A program made the position numbers and the translations under genes. From NCBI GenBank assembly GCA_016707445.1, contig JADJHR010000001.1:496001-560000 (forward strand): a stretch of DNA of 64,000 nucleotides. The letters are read 5' to 3'. The notes under the pieces are model-generated. The model had not been told where the DNA came from. It was given only the letters and a program-made list of their open reading frames with translations, and did no database searches. The stretch comes from Rubrivivax sp. Its GTDB lineage: Bacteria; Pseudomonadota; Gammaproteobacteria; Burkholderiales; Burkholderiaceae_C. How positions within the stretch are numbered: the stretch's first letter is position 1; each line of letters starts with the position of its first letter. Positions 17,624 through 26,705 of this stretch are shown here, piece by piece.

Positions 17624-20203
17624 TCATACTGCGCCGGCGCGGCGCAAGGTTTCGAGCACCGGGCGGCGCAGCACCTCGCGCAGGCTCCACCAGCCGGCCA
17701 TCAGGGCCAGCACGGCGCCGGCACCGGCGCCGGCCAGAACGACCCAGGGCGAGGGGTTCCAGCTGAACTCGAAGGCGTAACGCGCCAGCAGCGAGCCGAT
17801 CAGCACCGCGGCCACCGATGCCAGCGTGCCGGCCAGCGCGCCCACGCCCAGCAGTTCGGCACGCTGCACCTGCGCCAGCAGGCGGCTGCCGGCGCCCATT
17901 GCCCGCATCAATGCGAATTCGCGCGCACGCGCCTCGCGCGTGGCGCTGATGGCAGCGAACAGCACGATCAGGCCCGCCATCAGCGTGAAGCCGAACAGGA
18001 ATTCGACCGCGCGGATCACCTGGTCCAGCACGCGCTGCACCTGGCCGATCGACGCCGACACGTCGACGTTGGTGATGTTCGGAAACTGACGCGACAGCCG
18101 GTTGTCGAAACCCGGTGTGGCCGGCGCGCGAAAGGCGCTGATCGACGTGCTGGGCAGATCGGGCATCGCCGAGAGCGGGAACATGACGAAGAAGTTGACC
18201 CGCATCGAGCCCCAGTCGACCTTGCGCAGGCTGGTGATGCGTGCCTCTTTCATCTGCCCCGCGACGTCGAAGCGCAGGCGGTCGCCCAGCTTCAGGCCCA
18301 GGGTCTGCGCCAGGCCGTCTTCGACCGACAGCGCGTCGGCCTCTTCAGGCTGCCAGCGCCCCGCGGACAGCGTGTTTTGCTGCGGCAGCGTGGCGGCGTG
18401 GCTGATGTTGAATTCGCGCTCGACCAGGCGCTGCGCGCGTGCGTCGCTGAAGTGGGTGGGCGTGATGTCCTGGCCGTTGATCGCCACCAGGCGGCCCCGA
18501 ATCATCGGGTACCAGTCGTAGCGCGTGACACCAGCGTCGGCCAGTGTCTTGCGGAACGCGTCGCCCTGGTCGGGCTGCAGGTTGATCACGAAGCGGTTGG
18601 GGGCATCGGGCGGTGTCGCTTGACGCCAGGCGCCGATGAGGTCGGTGCGCAGCAGCACCAGCAGCACCAGGGCCAGCAGGCCGACCGCCAGCGCGCTCAC
18701 CTGCACCACGGCGAAGGCCGGCCGCGCCGCGATCTGCCGCGTGGCCAGAACCAGCCAGCGCGGCGCACTGGCACCCAGCAGCCACCAACGCGGTTCACCG
18801 GCTTCGGGTACCAGGCGGCGCAGCAGCTGCACCGCGGCCCAGGCCAGCAGCGCGAACACGCCGATGGCCACCGCAAAACCGCCCACGGCAATCGCGCCCA
18901 GTTTCAGGTCCGACGACACCGCCATCAGCAAGGCGACAAAGCCGCCGGCACCGGCAGCCAATACCAGCAGCGAGCTGGCCTTGAGGTTGCCGACGTCGCG
19001 GCGGATCACGCGCAACGGTGGCACGCGTGCCAGTTGCAGCACCGGCGGCAGGCCGAAGCCCAGCAGCAGCGTCAGCCCCACGCCCAGGCCGAACAAGGCC
19101 GGCCAGGGCCCGGGCGGCGGCAGCTGCGCGTCGACCAGGCCGCGCAGCAGCCAGACGAAGACGTTGTGCACCAGCAGCCCCAGCAGCACGCCGCCCACAC
19201 TGGCCAGCACGCCGACAAAGGCGAATTCCAGCGTGTAGGCACTGGCGATGCGGCGCTGCGACTGGCCCAGCACACGCAGCATCGCGCAGTCGTCCAGGTG
19301 CGATTCGGCGAAGTCGCGCGCAGCAATGCCCACCGCCACCGCGGCCAGCAGCGCGGCCAGCAGCGCCACCAGGTTGAGGAACTTCTCGGCCCGGTCCAAC
19401 GTCTGCCGCATCTCGGGGCGGCCGGATTCCAGCGATTCGACCCGCACGCCACGCAGCTTGGCCTGCTGGATGTGCGCGTCGGCCCAGGCCACGAAGGCCT
19501 TGACCGGGGCGTCGCTGGCGCCGGTTGCGGCCACCGCCAGCCGCCAGCCGACGCGGCTGGCCGGCTGGATCAGCCCGGTGGCGTCGAGGTCGGCGCGGTT
19601 GAGCATCACGCGCGGTGCAAAGCTCATGAAGCCGGCCCCGCGGTCGGGCTCGATCACGATCAGGCGGTCGATGCGCAGCCTGGCGTCACCCAGCAGCAAG
19701 GGATCACCCAGCCGGATCTGCAGCGCGTCGAGCAGCGAGGCATCGATCCAAACCGTGCCGGCCTCGGGCGCCGCAGCCAGCGTCAGGACCGGCCCGTCGA
19801 CGGCGTTTCGCAGCTGCAACTGGCCGCGCAGCGGGTAGTCTGCGCTGACCGCCTTCACCGCCACCAGCCGGGTGGTGCCGCCTTGCGCATCGGTAGCGCG
19901 CGCCATGCTGGGAAAGGCGGCGCTGGTGGCGACCTTCAGACCCATGGCGCGCGCCTTGGCGATCATGTCGGGCGGCGTCGGCTGGTCGCTGCCGATGATG
20001 GCATCGCCACCTAGCAGTTGCCGTGCGTCGCGTGCCAGCCCGGTGTTCAGCCGGTCGGCGAAGAAGCCGACCGCGGTGAGCGCCGCGACCGCGAGCATCA
20101 CCGCGACCGCGAGCAACCGCAGCTCACCGGCGCGCAGGTCGCGCAGCGTCTGCCGCCAGGCGAGCAGCAGCACCGAGGGCGGACGAGCAGTGGAGGGGTT
20201 CAT
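17624..20203 (-). CDS. ABC transporter permease, FtsX family (YbbP-like)
   Basis: 859 residues starting MNPSTARPPSVLLLAWRQTL; the frame extends further upstream but would overlap the divergent dioxygenase gene. About 10 hydrophobic segments in two FtsX/MacB-core permease units, the first near 270-400 (LVALLAALLAAVAVGIAARD), the second at the C-terminus (FGFTLMAGLIVLFAAISATR, then REARAREFALMRAMGAGSR), with large periplasmic loops. Members pair with a LolD/YbbA-type ATPase, often beside a TesA esterase; neither gene is adjacent here. Export of a lipophilic substrate is likely but unproven. Confidence 0.9.
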   Translation of the reverse strand: MNPSTARPPSVLLLAWRQTLRDLRAGELRLLAVAVMLAVAALTAVGFFADRLNTGLARDARQLLGGDAIIGSDQPTPPDMIAKARAMGLKVATSAAFPSMARATDAQGGTTRLVAVKAVSADYPLRGQLQLRNAVDGPVLTLAAAPEAGTVWIDASLLDALQIRLGDPLLLGDARLRIDRLIVIEPDRGAGFMSFAPRVMLNRADLDATGLIQPASRVGWRLAVAATGASDAPVKAFVAWADAHIQQAKLRGVRVESLESGRPEMRQTLDRAEKFLNLVALLAALLAAVAVGIAARDFAESHLDDCAMLRVLGQSQRRIASAYTLEFAFVGVLASVGGVLLGLLVHNVFVWLLRGLVDAQLPPPGPWPALFGLGVGLTLLLGFGLPPVLQLARVPPLRVIRRDVGNLKASSLLVLAAGAGGFVALLMAVSSDLKLGAIAVGGFAVAIGVFALLAWAAVQLLRRLVPEAGEPRWWLLGASAPRWLVLATRQIAARPAFAVVQVSALAVGLLALVLLVLLRTDLIGAWRQATPPDAPNRFVINLQPDQGDAFRKTLADAGVTRYDWYPMIRGRLVAINGQDITPTHFSDARAQRLVEREFNISHAATLPQQNTLSAGRWQPEEADALSVEDGLAQTLGLKLGDRLRFDVAGQMKEARITSLRKVDWGSMRVNFFVMFPLSAMPDLPSTSISAFRAPATPGFDNRLSRQFPNITNVDVSASIGQVQRVLDQVIRAVEFLFGFTLMAGLIVLFAAISATREARAREFALMRAMGAGSRLLAQVQRAELLGVGALAGTLASVAAVLIGSLLARYAFEFSWNPSPWVVLAGAGAGAVLALMAGWWSLREVLRRPVLETLRRAGAV

Positions 20204-20315
20204 GCAGCAACTTTGGAGTGACCCGGGACGGTAGCGCATCGGCCGTCGCACCATTCGAATCCTGCGTGCAAGGCCCTTGAACGCGCACGGCCGGTGGCGG
20301 TGCTTCAATCGTGGC

Positions 20316-21155
20316 ATGACGCGATTGCCGACCCTGTACCTGTCCCATGGCTCACCGATGACGGCGCTGGAACCTGGCGCTGCCGGCGCCTTCATGCAGC
20401 GCCTGGGCCCGGCCATCGACGCCCGCTTCGGCCGCCCCAGGGCGGTGCTGGCGCTGTCGGCGCATACGCTGGCACGCGAGCCGGTGCTGCTGGCAGCGCC
20501 GCGGCACGAGACATTGCACGACTTCTCGGGCTTCCCCGAGGCGCTGTACCGGTTGCGCTACGACACCGCCGGTGCGCCTGAGCTGGCCACACAGGTGCAG
20601 CAGCTGCTGGGCGATGCCGGCGTGCCCGTGCAGCGGCTGGATCAAGGTGGTCTCGACCATGGCATCTGGACGCCGCTGCGCTACATGTACCCAGGCGCCG
20701 AGGTGCCGGTTTTGCCGCTGGGCTTTGTGCCCGACTGGACCCCGCAGCGCCTGCATGCCTTCGGCCAGGCGCTGGCACCGCTGGCCGACGAAGGCGTGCT
20801 GATCATCGGCAGCGGCAGCATCACGCACAACCTGCGCTTGCTGTTCGGCAGCGAGCGGCCACCGGTTGACGCGCCCGAGATCGCCCAGAGCGCAGCCTTC
20901 CGCGCCTGGGTGGCCGAGCGCGCCGCAGCGGCCGACTGGGGCGCGCTGAACGACTATCGCCGGCAGGCACCGTTTGCAGCACTGATGCACCCGACCGACG
21001 AACATTGGCTGCCCTGGTACCCGGCCGGCGGCGCGGCCGGCCTTGCCGCGGCGGGAACGCGGCTGCACGACAGCGTGACCTACGGCTGCCTGGGCATGGA
21101 CGCCTACGCCTTCGGGGCGCAGGGGCAGGCGCTGCTGCAGGCCCTGGCGCACTGA
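20316..21155 (+). CDS. ygiD: DODA-type extradiol dioxygenase (YgiD family)
   Basis: 279 residues of the LigB/4,5-DOPA-extradiol dioxygenase superfamily. Metal ligands and signature stretches are visible: TLYLSHGSPMTAL, ALSAHTLAREPV, GLDHGIWTPLRYMYP, IIGSGSITHNLRLLF and PTDEHWLPWYPAGGAAG. By family it cleaves a catechol-type ring using non-haem Fe/Zn. The physiological substrate in bacteria is unclear. Divergent from the FtsX-like permease; no strong ribosome-binding site before the ATG. Confidence 0.93.
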   Translation: MTRLPTLYLSHGSPMTALEPGAAGAFMQRLGPAIDARFGRPRAVLALSAHTLAREPVLLAAPRHETLHDFSGFPEALYRLRYDTAGAPELATQVQQLLGDAGVPVQRLDQGGLDHGIWTPLRYMYPGAEVPVLPLGFVPDWTPQRLHAFGQALAPLADEGVLIIGSGSITHNLRLLFGSERPPVDAPEIAQSAAFRAWVAERAAAADWGALNDYRRQAPFAALMHPTDEHWLPWYPAGGAAGLAAAGTRLHDSVTYGCLGMDAYAFGAQGQALLQALAH

Positions 21156-21221
21156 CGAGACCTTGCCGGCTTGGTCGGCCCTTGCAGCTTGTAGCATGGC
21201 CGCCTGTCGCGGAGCCCTGCC

Positions 21222-21617
21222 ATGATCGTTGCCATCTGGATCGTCACCTTGCTGCTGGTCGGCCTTTGGAGCCTGGCCGCGTGGGGCCTGAGCAGTCTGC
21301 TGGCAATCAACGGCGCCTGGGTCGCTCAGCTCGAGCCCTGGCTGCAACGGGTGCCCTTCGGTGCCTGGCTGGAGACCTGGTTCCCCGACTGGCTGCAGGT
21401 GGCCAAGGCCCTGCTCGACGCTGCGCAGATGGGCCTGTCGTGGCTGGGCAGTGCAGGGCCGACGCTGGTCTGGCTGAGCTGGGGCGTGGTGACCGGGCTG
21501 ATGCTGTTGCTGGCGGGTGGGCTGAGCCTGCTGGTAGCGCTGATCCAAAAATCGACGCCGCGGCTGCCACCGAACCCGCCACCGAACCCACCCCTGCCGC
21601 CGACGGCGGCGGCCTGA
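21222..21617 (+). CDS. Hypothetical two-helix membrane protein
   Basis: 131 residues after a GGAG (21211-21214). An N-terminal hydrophobic segment (MIVAIWIVTLLLVGLWSLAA) is followed by a Trp-rich stretch (WLQRVPFGAWLETWFPDWLQ), a second helix near residues 85-108 and a proline-rich tail. I recognise no family with certainty. The stop TGA abuts the stop of the convergent deaminase gene, forming TGATCA. Confidence 0.65.
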   Translation: MIVAIWIVTLLLVGLWSLAAWGLSSLLAINGAWVAQLEPWLQRVPFGAWLETWFPDWLQVAKALLDAAQMGLSWLGSAGPTLVWLSWGVVTGLMLLLAGGLSLLVALIQKSTPRLPPNPPPNPPLPPTAAA

Positions 21618-22658
21618 TCAGGCCGCGCCGGCGATCACCGCGTCAAGCTCGCGCAGCCAGACCGCCTTGCGCTCGGCCGGCACAAAGCTGGCCTCGAAAC
21701 TGTTGGCGGCCATCTGCCGCGCGTGCGCAGCCGTGAGTTGCGGCAGCGCCGCGAAGGTCTCGACGAAGTTCTGGTTGATGTAGCCACCGAAATAGGCTGG
21801 GTCATCGCTGTTGATGGTCACGCACAGGCCGGCGTCCAGCAGCGCCGGCAGGTTGTGCGCGGCCAGCGACTTGAACACGCACAGCTTGACGTTGGACAGC
21901 GGGCACACGGTCAGCGGCATGCGCGTCGCCGCCAAGCGCTGCACCAGCGCCGGGCTTTCCAGGCAGCGCACGCCATGGTCGATGCGCTCGACCTTCAGCA
22001 CGTCGAGCGCGCTCTCGATGTAGGCCGGCGGGCCTTCTTCGCCGGCATGGGCCACAAGTCGCAGCCCTAGATCCCGCGCTTTCGAAAACACACGCGCGAA
22101 CTTCTCTGGCGGATGGCCTCGTTCGCTGCTGTCCAGGCCCACGCCGATGAAGTGTTCGCGGTAGGGCAGCGCCTGCGTCAGCGCGGTCAGCGCCGCGTCT
22201 TCGCTCAGGTGGCGCAAAAAGCACAGGATCAGCGACGCGCTGAGGCCGAACTCGGCATGTGCGCGCCGGCAGGCATGGGACAGGCCGAGGATCACCGCCT
22301 CGATCGGCACGCCGCGATCGGTGTGCGTCTGCGGGTCGAAGAAGATCTCGGCATGCACCACGTTGTCGGCCGCTGCACGCTCGAAATAGGCCCAGGCCAT
22401 GTCGAAGAAGTCTTCTTCCTTCAACAGCACCGATGCGCCAGCGTAGTAGATGTCGAGAAAGCTCTGCAGATCGCTGAACGCGTAGGCCGCGCGCAGCGCC
22501 TCGACGCTGGGGTAGGGTAGGGTGACGCCATTGCGCGCCGCCAGCTTGAAGATCAGCTCGGGCTCGAGACTGCCTTCGATGTGCAGGTGCAGTTCGGCTT
22601 TGGGGATGCGGCGAAGAAGGGTGGGGAGGTGATGGGCGCGGATCTCGTCGACAGTCAT
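21618..22658 (-). CDS. add: Adenosine/adenine deaminase (adenine deaminase type 2 most likely)
   Basis: 346 residues from MTVDEIRAHHLPTLLRRIPK. Zinc-dependent amidohydrolase: metal motif HLHIEGSLEPEL, LVAHAGEEGPP (His and Glu), DHGVRCLES and the catalytic TINSDDPAYFGG. The block GVGLDSSERGHPPEKFARVF is characteristic of the adenine-deaminase branch rather than true adenosine deaminases. An alternative ATG at 22706 overlaps the upstream nucleotidyltransferase stop (ATGA) and would add 16 residues. Purine salvage enzyme, cytoplasmic. Confidence 0.92.
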   Translation of the reverse strand: MTVDEIRAHHLPTLLRRIPKAELHLHIEGSLEPELIFKLAARNGVTLPYPSVEALRAAYAFSDLQSFLDIYYAGASVLLKEEDFFDMAWAYFERAAADNVVHAEIFFDPQTHTDRGVPIEAVILGLSHACRRAHAEFGLSASLILCFLRHLSEDAALTALTQALPYREHFIGVGLDSSERGHPPEKFARVFSKARDLGLRLVAHAGEEGPPAYIESALDVLKVERIDHGVRCLESPALVQRLAATRMPLTVCPLSNVKLCVFKSLAAHNLPALLDAGLCVTINSDDPAYFGGYINQNFVETFAALPQLTAAHARQMAANSFEASFVPAERKAVWLRELDAVIAGAA

Positions 22659-22702
22659 GATGCGTTCCGACAGTAGCCGTTCACTATAGCCAACGAGTTC
22701 GG

Positions 22703-23818
22703 TCAAACCCGTTCGTCACTTTCGCTGCCCCGCTTTCGCCGAGCGCGCGCTTTGTGCCAGAGGTGCGGTAGCAACAGGTGAATCGGCATGCGCCCCCAGT
22801 GGTAGCGCGTCAGCAATGCCGTGGCAGCGAGACCTTGTTGCCAGGAGTCACGGGCATCGGGCAGGGTGGGCGTCAGGACGGCATCCAGCAACGGCAAGAG
22901 CCAACGTCGTCGAATGGGCCCGGGGCCTTGGCGCCTGAATTCTCGATGCACATCAGCCGGTATCGGCGTCTGCAGCCACTTCGTGGTGTAGTGAACGGCT
23001 AGGGCAACCGGTTCGAGTAGTCCAAGGGCATTCGAGCGATCCACGAGTTCAGTCCAGAACGACGGCGAACGACCGAAGTGACGGCCTAATTCGTCAAGAT
23101 CGACCAGATCACGAATGCGGTCGCGCAATTCGGAGTCCAGCATCAGGTGGACGGCACAGTGGATCCACTGGTCAACCGGCGCAAACACCGACCATCCGGG
23201 CTGCCCCGAGGGAATGATCCGGGCGAGCAGGAGATCGGCGTCGACCGTCGTACTCGCTACGGGTGGCAGGATTCCATGGTGCACATCCAGTTCAAGAGAG
23301 AACAGGGCGTGACGCATGGGTGGAATCTCGTGGCTCCACTCGTTGTAATAGCGCTGATCATGAGCATCCAGTTCAACTGTTTTCCATTCGTGCTCACCCA
23401 GTCTTTGCTGCGCATCTGCCAGCATCGCGCGGGGGACAAGGATGTCCAGGTCGGATGGCAGGCGGCCCTGCGAATTGGGCAGGCGCTGTGCCATGTAAGC
23501 TGCACCCTTGAGCAACACTTTGGGATATTCCGTATCCGCTAATGCCTGCCCGACATGCGCCAAGGTCCACCACATCGCGCGACCGCGTGCCTGCGACTGC
23601 CGCCGTTCGGCCAGCAAGTGCCGCTGAACAGGTTCAGGGAGCCTGCCTTGGAGTTCGGCGCTGTGAACTCGCTCGGCCAGTCGACCCAGCAGTCGCAGCC
23701 TCCGCGCCAAACGTATCCGGTCCTGCCAATCGGGCAAGGACCATCCTGTGACGATTTCAGGGTCCCGTAGCGCTTGCAGCCAATGCAGGTCAGTGCCGAT
23801 GGATTCGATCAAGACCAA
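22703..23818 (-). CDS. Nucleotidyltransferase-like protein of the HprK-related-kinase-A cassette
   Basis: 371 residues. The centre carries VLLKGAAYMAQRLPNSQGRL followed by PSDLDILVPRAML, the aspartate pair typical of the NTP_transf_5 (PF14907) nucleotidyltransferase-fold family. The flanks are helical with conserved-looking acidic/aromatic stretches (HALFSLELDVHHGI, DLVDLDELGRHFG). Its first 10 bases overlap the end of the kinase gene upstream. Proteins of this family accompany HprK-related kinases in proteobacteria; the transferred nucleotide and acceptor are unknown. Confidence 0.85.
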   Translation of the reverse strand: MVLIESIGTDLHWLQALRDPEIVTGWSLPDWQDRIRLARRLRLLGRLAERVHSAELQGRLPEPVQRHLLAERRQSQARGRAMWWTLAHVGQALADTEYPKVLLKGAAYMAQRLPNSQGRLPSDLDILVPRAMLADAQQRLGEHEWKTVELDAHDQRYYNEWSHEIPPMRHALFSLELDVHHGILPPVASTTVDADLLLARIIPSGQPGWSVFAPVDQWIHCAVHLMLDSELRDRIRDLVDLDELGRHFGRSPSFWTELVDRSNALGLLEPVALAVHYTTKWLQTPIPADVHREFRRQGPGPIRRRWLLPLLDAVLTPTLPDARDSWQQGLAATALLTRYHWGRMPIHLLLPHLWHKARARRKRGSESDERV

Positions 23819-24780
23819 TCACCCGCTGGAAGTGCTTGCCATTCGACGTCAAGCGCCTTGATCGCATCGTCAAGGTCGCTGTAAACCAGTTCCCAGGCGG
23901 GAGACTGGCGCACGATGTCCAGCACGGCGTCAAATCCTGCTTCACCGAGTAGCTGGTAGTTGAAGGCGTTGAAGGCCAGCGAGGAAAAGGCAGTCTCCGG
24001 CGATGCCCGCTGCAATTTCGTCGGACTTCCTGCCTCCCAGCGGGGTAGGACGATGGCGCCGGGCCGCGCACCTTCCTTTCGTCGCCGTACTGCCAGCGCC
24101 GACGCGGCCATGTGGGCTACGTCTCCTTTGCGAGTCTTCGGGAATATCGGTCCAATGCAGGCGCTGGGTTCAAACTTACGGATGACCTCGATCGACTCGT
24201 TCTTCAAGGCGACTGGCTTGAGCATGGCGCGAAACTGGCCGGTCATCGGGTCGAAAGCACCGAACTCGTCAGATAGCAGACGCCAGCCTCGGTGCGAAAG
24301 CGCCGCGGTCAAGGTGCTCTTGCCTGAACCTGGCAAGGCAGGCAGGACGAGCGCACGCCCGTCGCGCTCCAAGGCCCCGGCATGCAGCAGCAACAGGTGA
24401 TGGGTTCTTTGTCCGATCAGCCAGTTGGCACCCCACTCCATCAATGGCAGCGGCGAATCAGCCGGGAAAGGCGCAAACACTTCACGGGCATCGGCCAGAA
24501 ATACAGCTTGCGGCTTTATGAAGCGCCGTAAACCGCGCCCCGGCTCTAGTCGAACATGCACGTCTGCCCAATCGCTACGAGTGACAAACGGAAACTCAGG
24601 GTAGCAAGCCTGCAACTGTGCTGGAAGATTTTCAGCGCAACTCCGTACGTGCAGGGTTAAGGCCCCCAGATCGAGCCACAGGCCTTTCCCTTTGAGGGCC
24701 TCGGCCACGTGGGCCCTAGAGATGTCAGCAAGTCGCGCAGCGGTAGCGGTGGCGTCAATGACTCGTTTGGTTGCGGTCAC
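23809..24780 (-). CDS. HprK-related kinase A
   Basis: 323 residues from a GTG whose GTGA overlaps the stop of the PqqD-like gene. The C-terminal half resembles HPr kinase: Walker A LPALPGSGKSTLTAAL (Gly151-Ser155), then RGWRLLSDEFGAFDP with an Asp-Glu pair. The N-terminal half is specific to this group (LWLDLGALTLHVRS, FVTRSDWADVHVRLEPGRG). No HPr or PTS gene is adjacent, so the phosphorylated target is probably not HPr. The overlap on both sides makes a single translational unit with the PqqD-like and nucleotidyltransferase genes. Confidence 0.88.
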   Translation of the reverse strand: MTATKRVIDATATAARLADISRAHVAEALKGKGLWLDLGALTLHVRSCAENLPAQLQACYPEFPFVTRSDWADVHVRLEPGRGLRRFIKPQAVFLADAREVFAPFPADSPLPLMEWGANWLIGQRTHHLLLLHAGALERDGRALVLPALPGSGKSTLTAALSHRGWRLLSDEFGAFDPMTGQFRAMLKPVALKNESIEVIRKFEPSACIGPIFPKTRKGDVAHMAASALAVRRRKEGARPGAIVLPRWEAGSPTKLQRASPETAFSSLAFNAFNYQLLGEAGFDAVLDIVRQSPAWELVYSDLDDAIKALDVEWQALPAGDWS

Positions 24781-25070
24781 GCCGCGGATTCTCGCGCAGG
24801 GCGAACGACACCAGCGCTGATGAGATACGGCCAAGTCATCTCCACGACAAACCGCAGGGATTCACGACCTGCCGCGGCGGCGACCCCTTCAGCAACCAAC
24901 TTCGACACCAGCGTGCCGGCGTCCATGACGCCACATTCCGCCAGCACCTCAACGATGGCCGCCGCTTCGTCGTTCAAGACGTGCGTTTCACCGCTTGCTG
25001 GGCTCCACGTGACCCAGGCTTCTCCGACCGACTCGACCCTCAATCCCGGGACGAGTTCAAAGCGGGGCAT
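24777..25070 (-). CDS. PqqD-like peptide chaperone of the HPr-rel-A system
   Basis: 97 residues with the PqqD/RRE fold pattern: EAWVTWSPASGETHVLNDEA, IVEVLAECGVMDAGTLVSKL and a C-terminal helix ending in WPYLISAGVV. PqqD-like proteins bind leader peptides of modified peptides. It starts three bases after the exported-protein stop and overlaps the kinase start. The obvious candidate client is the protein encoded immediately upstream, but that is inference. Confidence 0.85.
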   Translation of the reverse strand: MPRFELVPGLRVESVGEAWVTWSPASGETHVLNDEAAAIVEVLAECGVMDAGTLVSKLVAEGVAAAAGRESLRFVVEMTWPYLISAGVVRPARESAA

Positions 25071-25073
25071 GAA

Positions 25074-25619
25074 TCAGGGCTTGACCGACGACCAGCAGGA
25101 GGCGTTAGCGCCCGATTGATTGGTACCCGCGCTCGACTGCCCCGGCTTGACATAGCCGACTACCTTGATGACACCGGAGTAGTTCTGCAACAGGACTGCT
25201 GCGCGAGTCGATGTCCCGGTCGTGCTGCCGATGGGCGTCACATACTGATACGGGGCCGTTGCGCTGAACTCTACCCAAGTTGTTCCACTGCCGGAGGCTG
25301 GCGCGACAAACCCACCTACATAGGTGCCAACCGTCAACAAATCACTGACCAAAATGTAGTATTTGGTCTCGGTCATTGTGGTTGCCGAATACACCTTCAC
25401 CCAGCCGTTCTTCTTGCGAAGGCCGTTCGGAGCCGGCTGCGGGAAAACTTGTGCGCCAGTCAAAGTCGTCGCATTGATCATGCAGCGGAACTGATTCGAC
25501 GTCGCTGCCAGCGCGCTGCCGTTATGCACCGCCAATACCGCCGGCAGCGAAAAAGACCCGCGCAGCAGGCGGCGCCGGGCGCTTGACCGGGCTGGGGTTG
25601 CTGGTTGAGTTTGGTCCAT
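25074..25619 (-). CDS. Exported protein heading the HprK-related-kinase-A cassette
   Basis: 181 residues. After MDQTQPATPARSSARRRLLR comes a hydrophobic segment ending GSALAATSNQ, a signal peptide with a twin-arginine-like RRRLLRG; cleavage is probable near ALA-ATS. The mature part is Thr/Ser/Gly/Tyr rich with beta character (KYYILVSDLLTVGTYVGGFV, TGTSTRAAVLLQNYSGVIKV) and two Cys. No catalytic motif seen. Base composition is visibly more AT-rich than the flanking genes. First gene of the cassette; it may be the substrate of the PqqD/kinase/nucleotidyltransferase set. Family not recognised. Confidence 0.75.
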   Translation of the reverse strand: MDQTQPATPARSSARRRLLRGSFSLPAVLAVHNGSALAATSNQFRCMINATTLTGAQVFPQPAPNGLRKKNGWVKVYSATTMTETKYYILVSDLLTVGTYVGGFVAPASGSGTTWVEFSATAPYQYVTPIGSTTGTSTRAAVLLQNYSGVIKVVGYVKPGQSSAGTNQSGANASCWSSVKP

Positions 25620-25827
25620 TCGGCTTCCCTGATTCAGTTCTGATGGTCGCTTGCAAGAGTCATGCCAGTCTTGGGCCGGCGGCTATGGGTGGCTTGGATC
25701 TCTTGCCTGCAGACCGCCTGCCGCAGCACGCACGCTGCTGGTTGTTTCCAGATGTCCCATTTTGACGGCAATAACCCTTGAAAAGGAGTCAAAGGCCGGT
25801 ACTGTGACGCAAGACCCCTGAATCGAG

Positions 25828-25841
25828 GGGGCGGGCGCCCC
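25828..25841. terminator. Short GC hairpin between the SDR and cassette genes
   Basis: GGGGC-GGGC-GCCCC lies 54 bases beyond the SDR stop, in the gap to the upstream end of the HprK-related cassette. No T-run follows on the minus strand, so only a weak terminator candidate. The rest of 25620-25894 shows no gene and should contain the cassette promoter. Confidence 0.3.
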
Positions 25842-25894
25842 GCTTGTCCGCCGATCGGCCGCCGTACCCGGGTGTAAAGCAGACCGACACCCGC

Positions 25895-26686
25895 TCAGAC
25901 CGCCACCGTGTAGTTCAAGGTCATCCTGCCCCCATCCACCACCACGATCTCGCCCGTCACGTAGCTGGCGGCGTCACTCAGCAGCCAGGCGCAGACATCG
26001 GCGATCTCTCGGGGTTCACCAAGCCGTTTCATTGGCGTCCGGCTCATGATGCGCGCCTTCGCGTCTTCACTGGTCAATACCGCCTTGGCGGCCAGTTCGG
26101 TGGCGATGGTGCCCGGGGCCACGGCGTTGACGCGCACGCCGCGGTCGGCCAGGCTGAGCGCCATCACGCGGGTCAACTGGTTGATGCCGCCCTTGCTGAC
26201 GTTGTAGCTGGCGATGGTCGGGATGGTCAGCGTGCCGTTGACCGAGCTCATGTTGACGATGGCGCCGCGCCCGGTCGCCACCATGGCCCGTGCCACCGCC
26301 TGGCCGACCAGAAAGCTGCCTTTCAGGTTGACGGCGATCACGGCGTCCCAGTCGGACTCGGCGATGTCGAGGAAATCCGCCGCCTTGAAGATGCCGGCGT
26401 TGTTGACCAGGCCGTCGACCTGGCCGAAGCGCGCCAGCGTGGCCGCCAAGGCCGCGTCGACTTGCGCCTTGTCGGCCACGTCGCAATGCTGGTAGGCCAC
26501 GTCGGCGCCTTCGGCATGCAGTGCGGCGGCCAGCGCCTGGCCCGGGCCGTCGGCCAGGTCCCAGATCGACACGCGGGCGCCGTCGGCGGTCAGCCTGCGC
26601 ACGCAGGCCTCGCCGATGCCCTGCGAACCGCCGGTCACCACCATTGCGCGGCCGTTCAGGCCGAATCGAATCGCTTGTTCTTTCAT
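25895..26686 (-). CDS. Short-chain dehydrogenase/reductase
   Basis: 263 residues from MKEQAIRFGLNGRAMVVTGG; the longer upstream frame is Arg/Pro rich and rejected. Classical SDR: cofactor loop TGGSQGIGEA, Asp after beta-2 (IWDLADG), favouring NAD(H), NNAG, catalytic Ser (NMSSVNG) and Tyr-x-x-x-Lys (YNVSK), then VNAVAPGTIATE. FabG-like oxidoreductase with unknown substrate. It lies 19 bases after dedA, same strand. Confidence 0.92.
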   Translation of the reverse strand: MKEQAIRFGLNGRAMVVTGGSQGIGEACVRRLTADGARVSIWDLADGPGQALAAALHAEGADVAYQHCDVADKAQVDAALAATLARFGQVDGLVNNAGIFKAADFLDIAESDWDAVIAVNLKGSFLVGQAVARAMVATGRGAIVNMSSVNGTLTIPTIASYNVSKGGINQLTRVMALSLADRGVRVNAVAPGTIATELAAKAVLTSEDAKARIMSRTPMKRLGEPREIADVCAWLLSDAASYVTGEIVVVDGGRMTLNYTVAV

Positions 26687-26705
26687 GGGTCTCTCGTCAA
26701 AAGGT

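Noticed and set aside
18377..20014. Long plus-strand open frame inside the FtsX-like permease
   Set aside because: His/Gln/Arg-rich shadow; the minus frame has membrane helices and family blocks.
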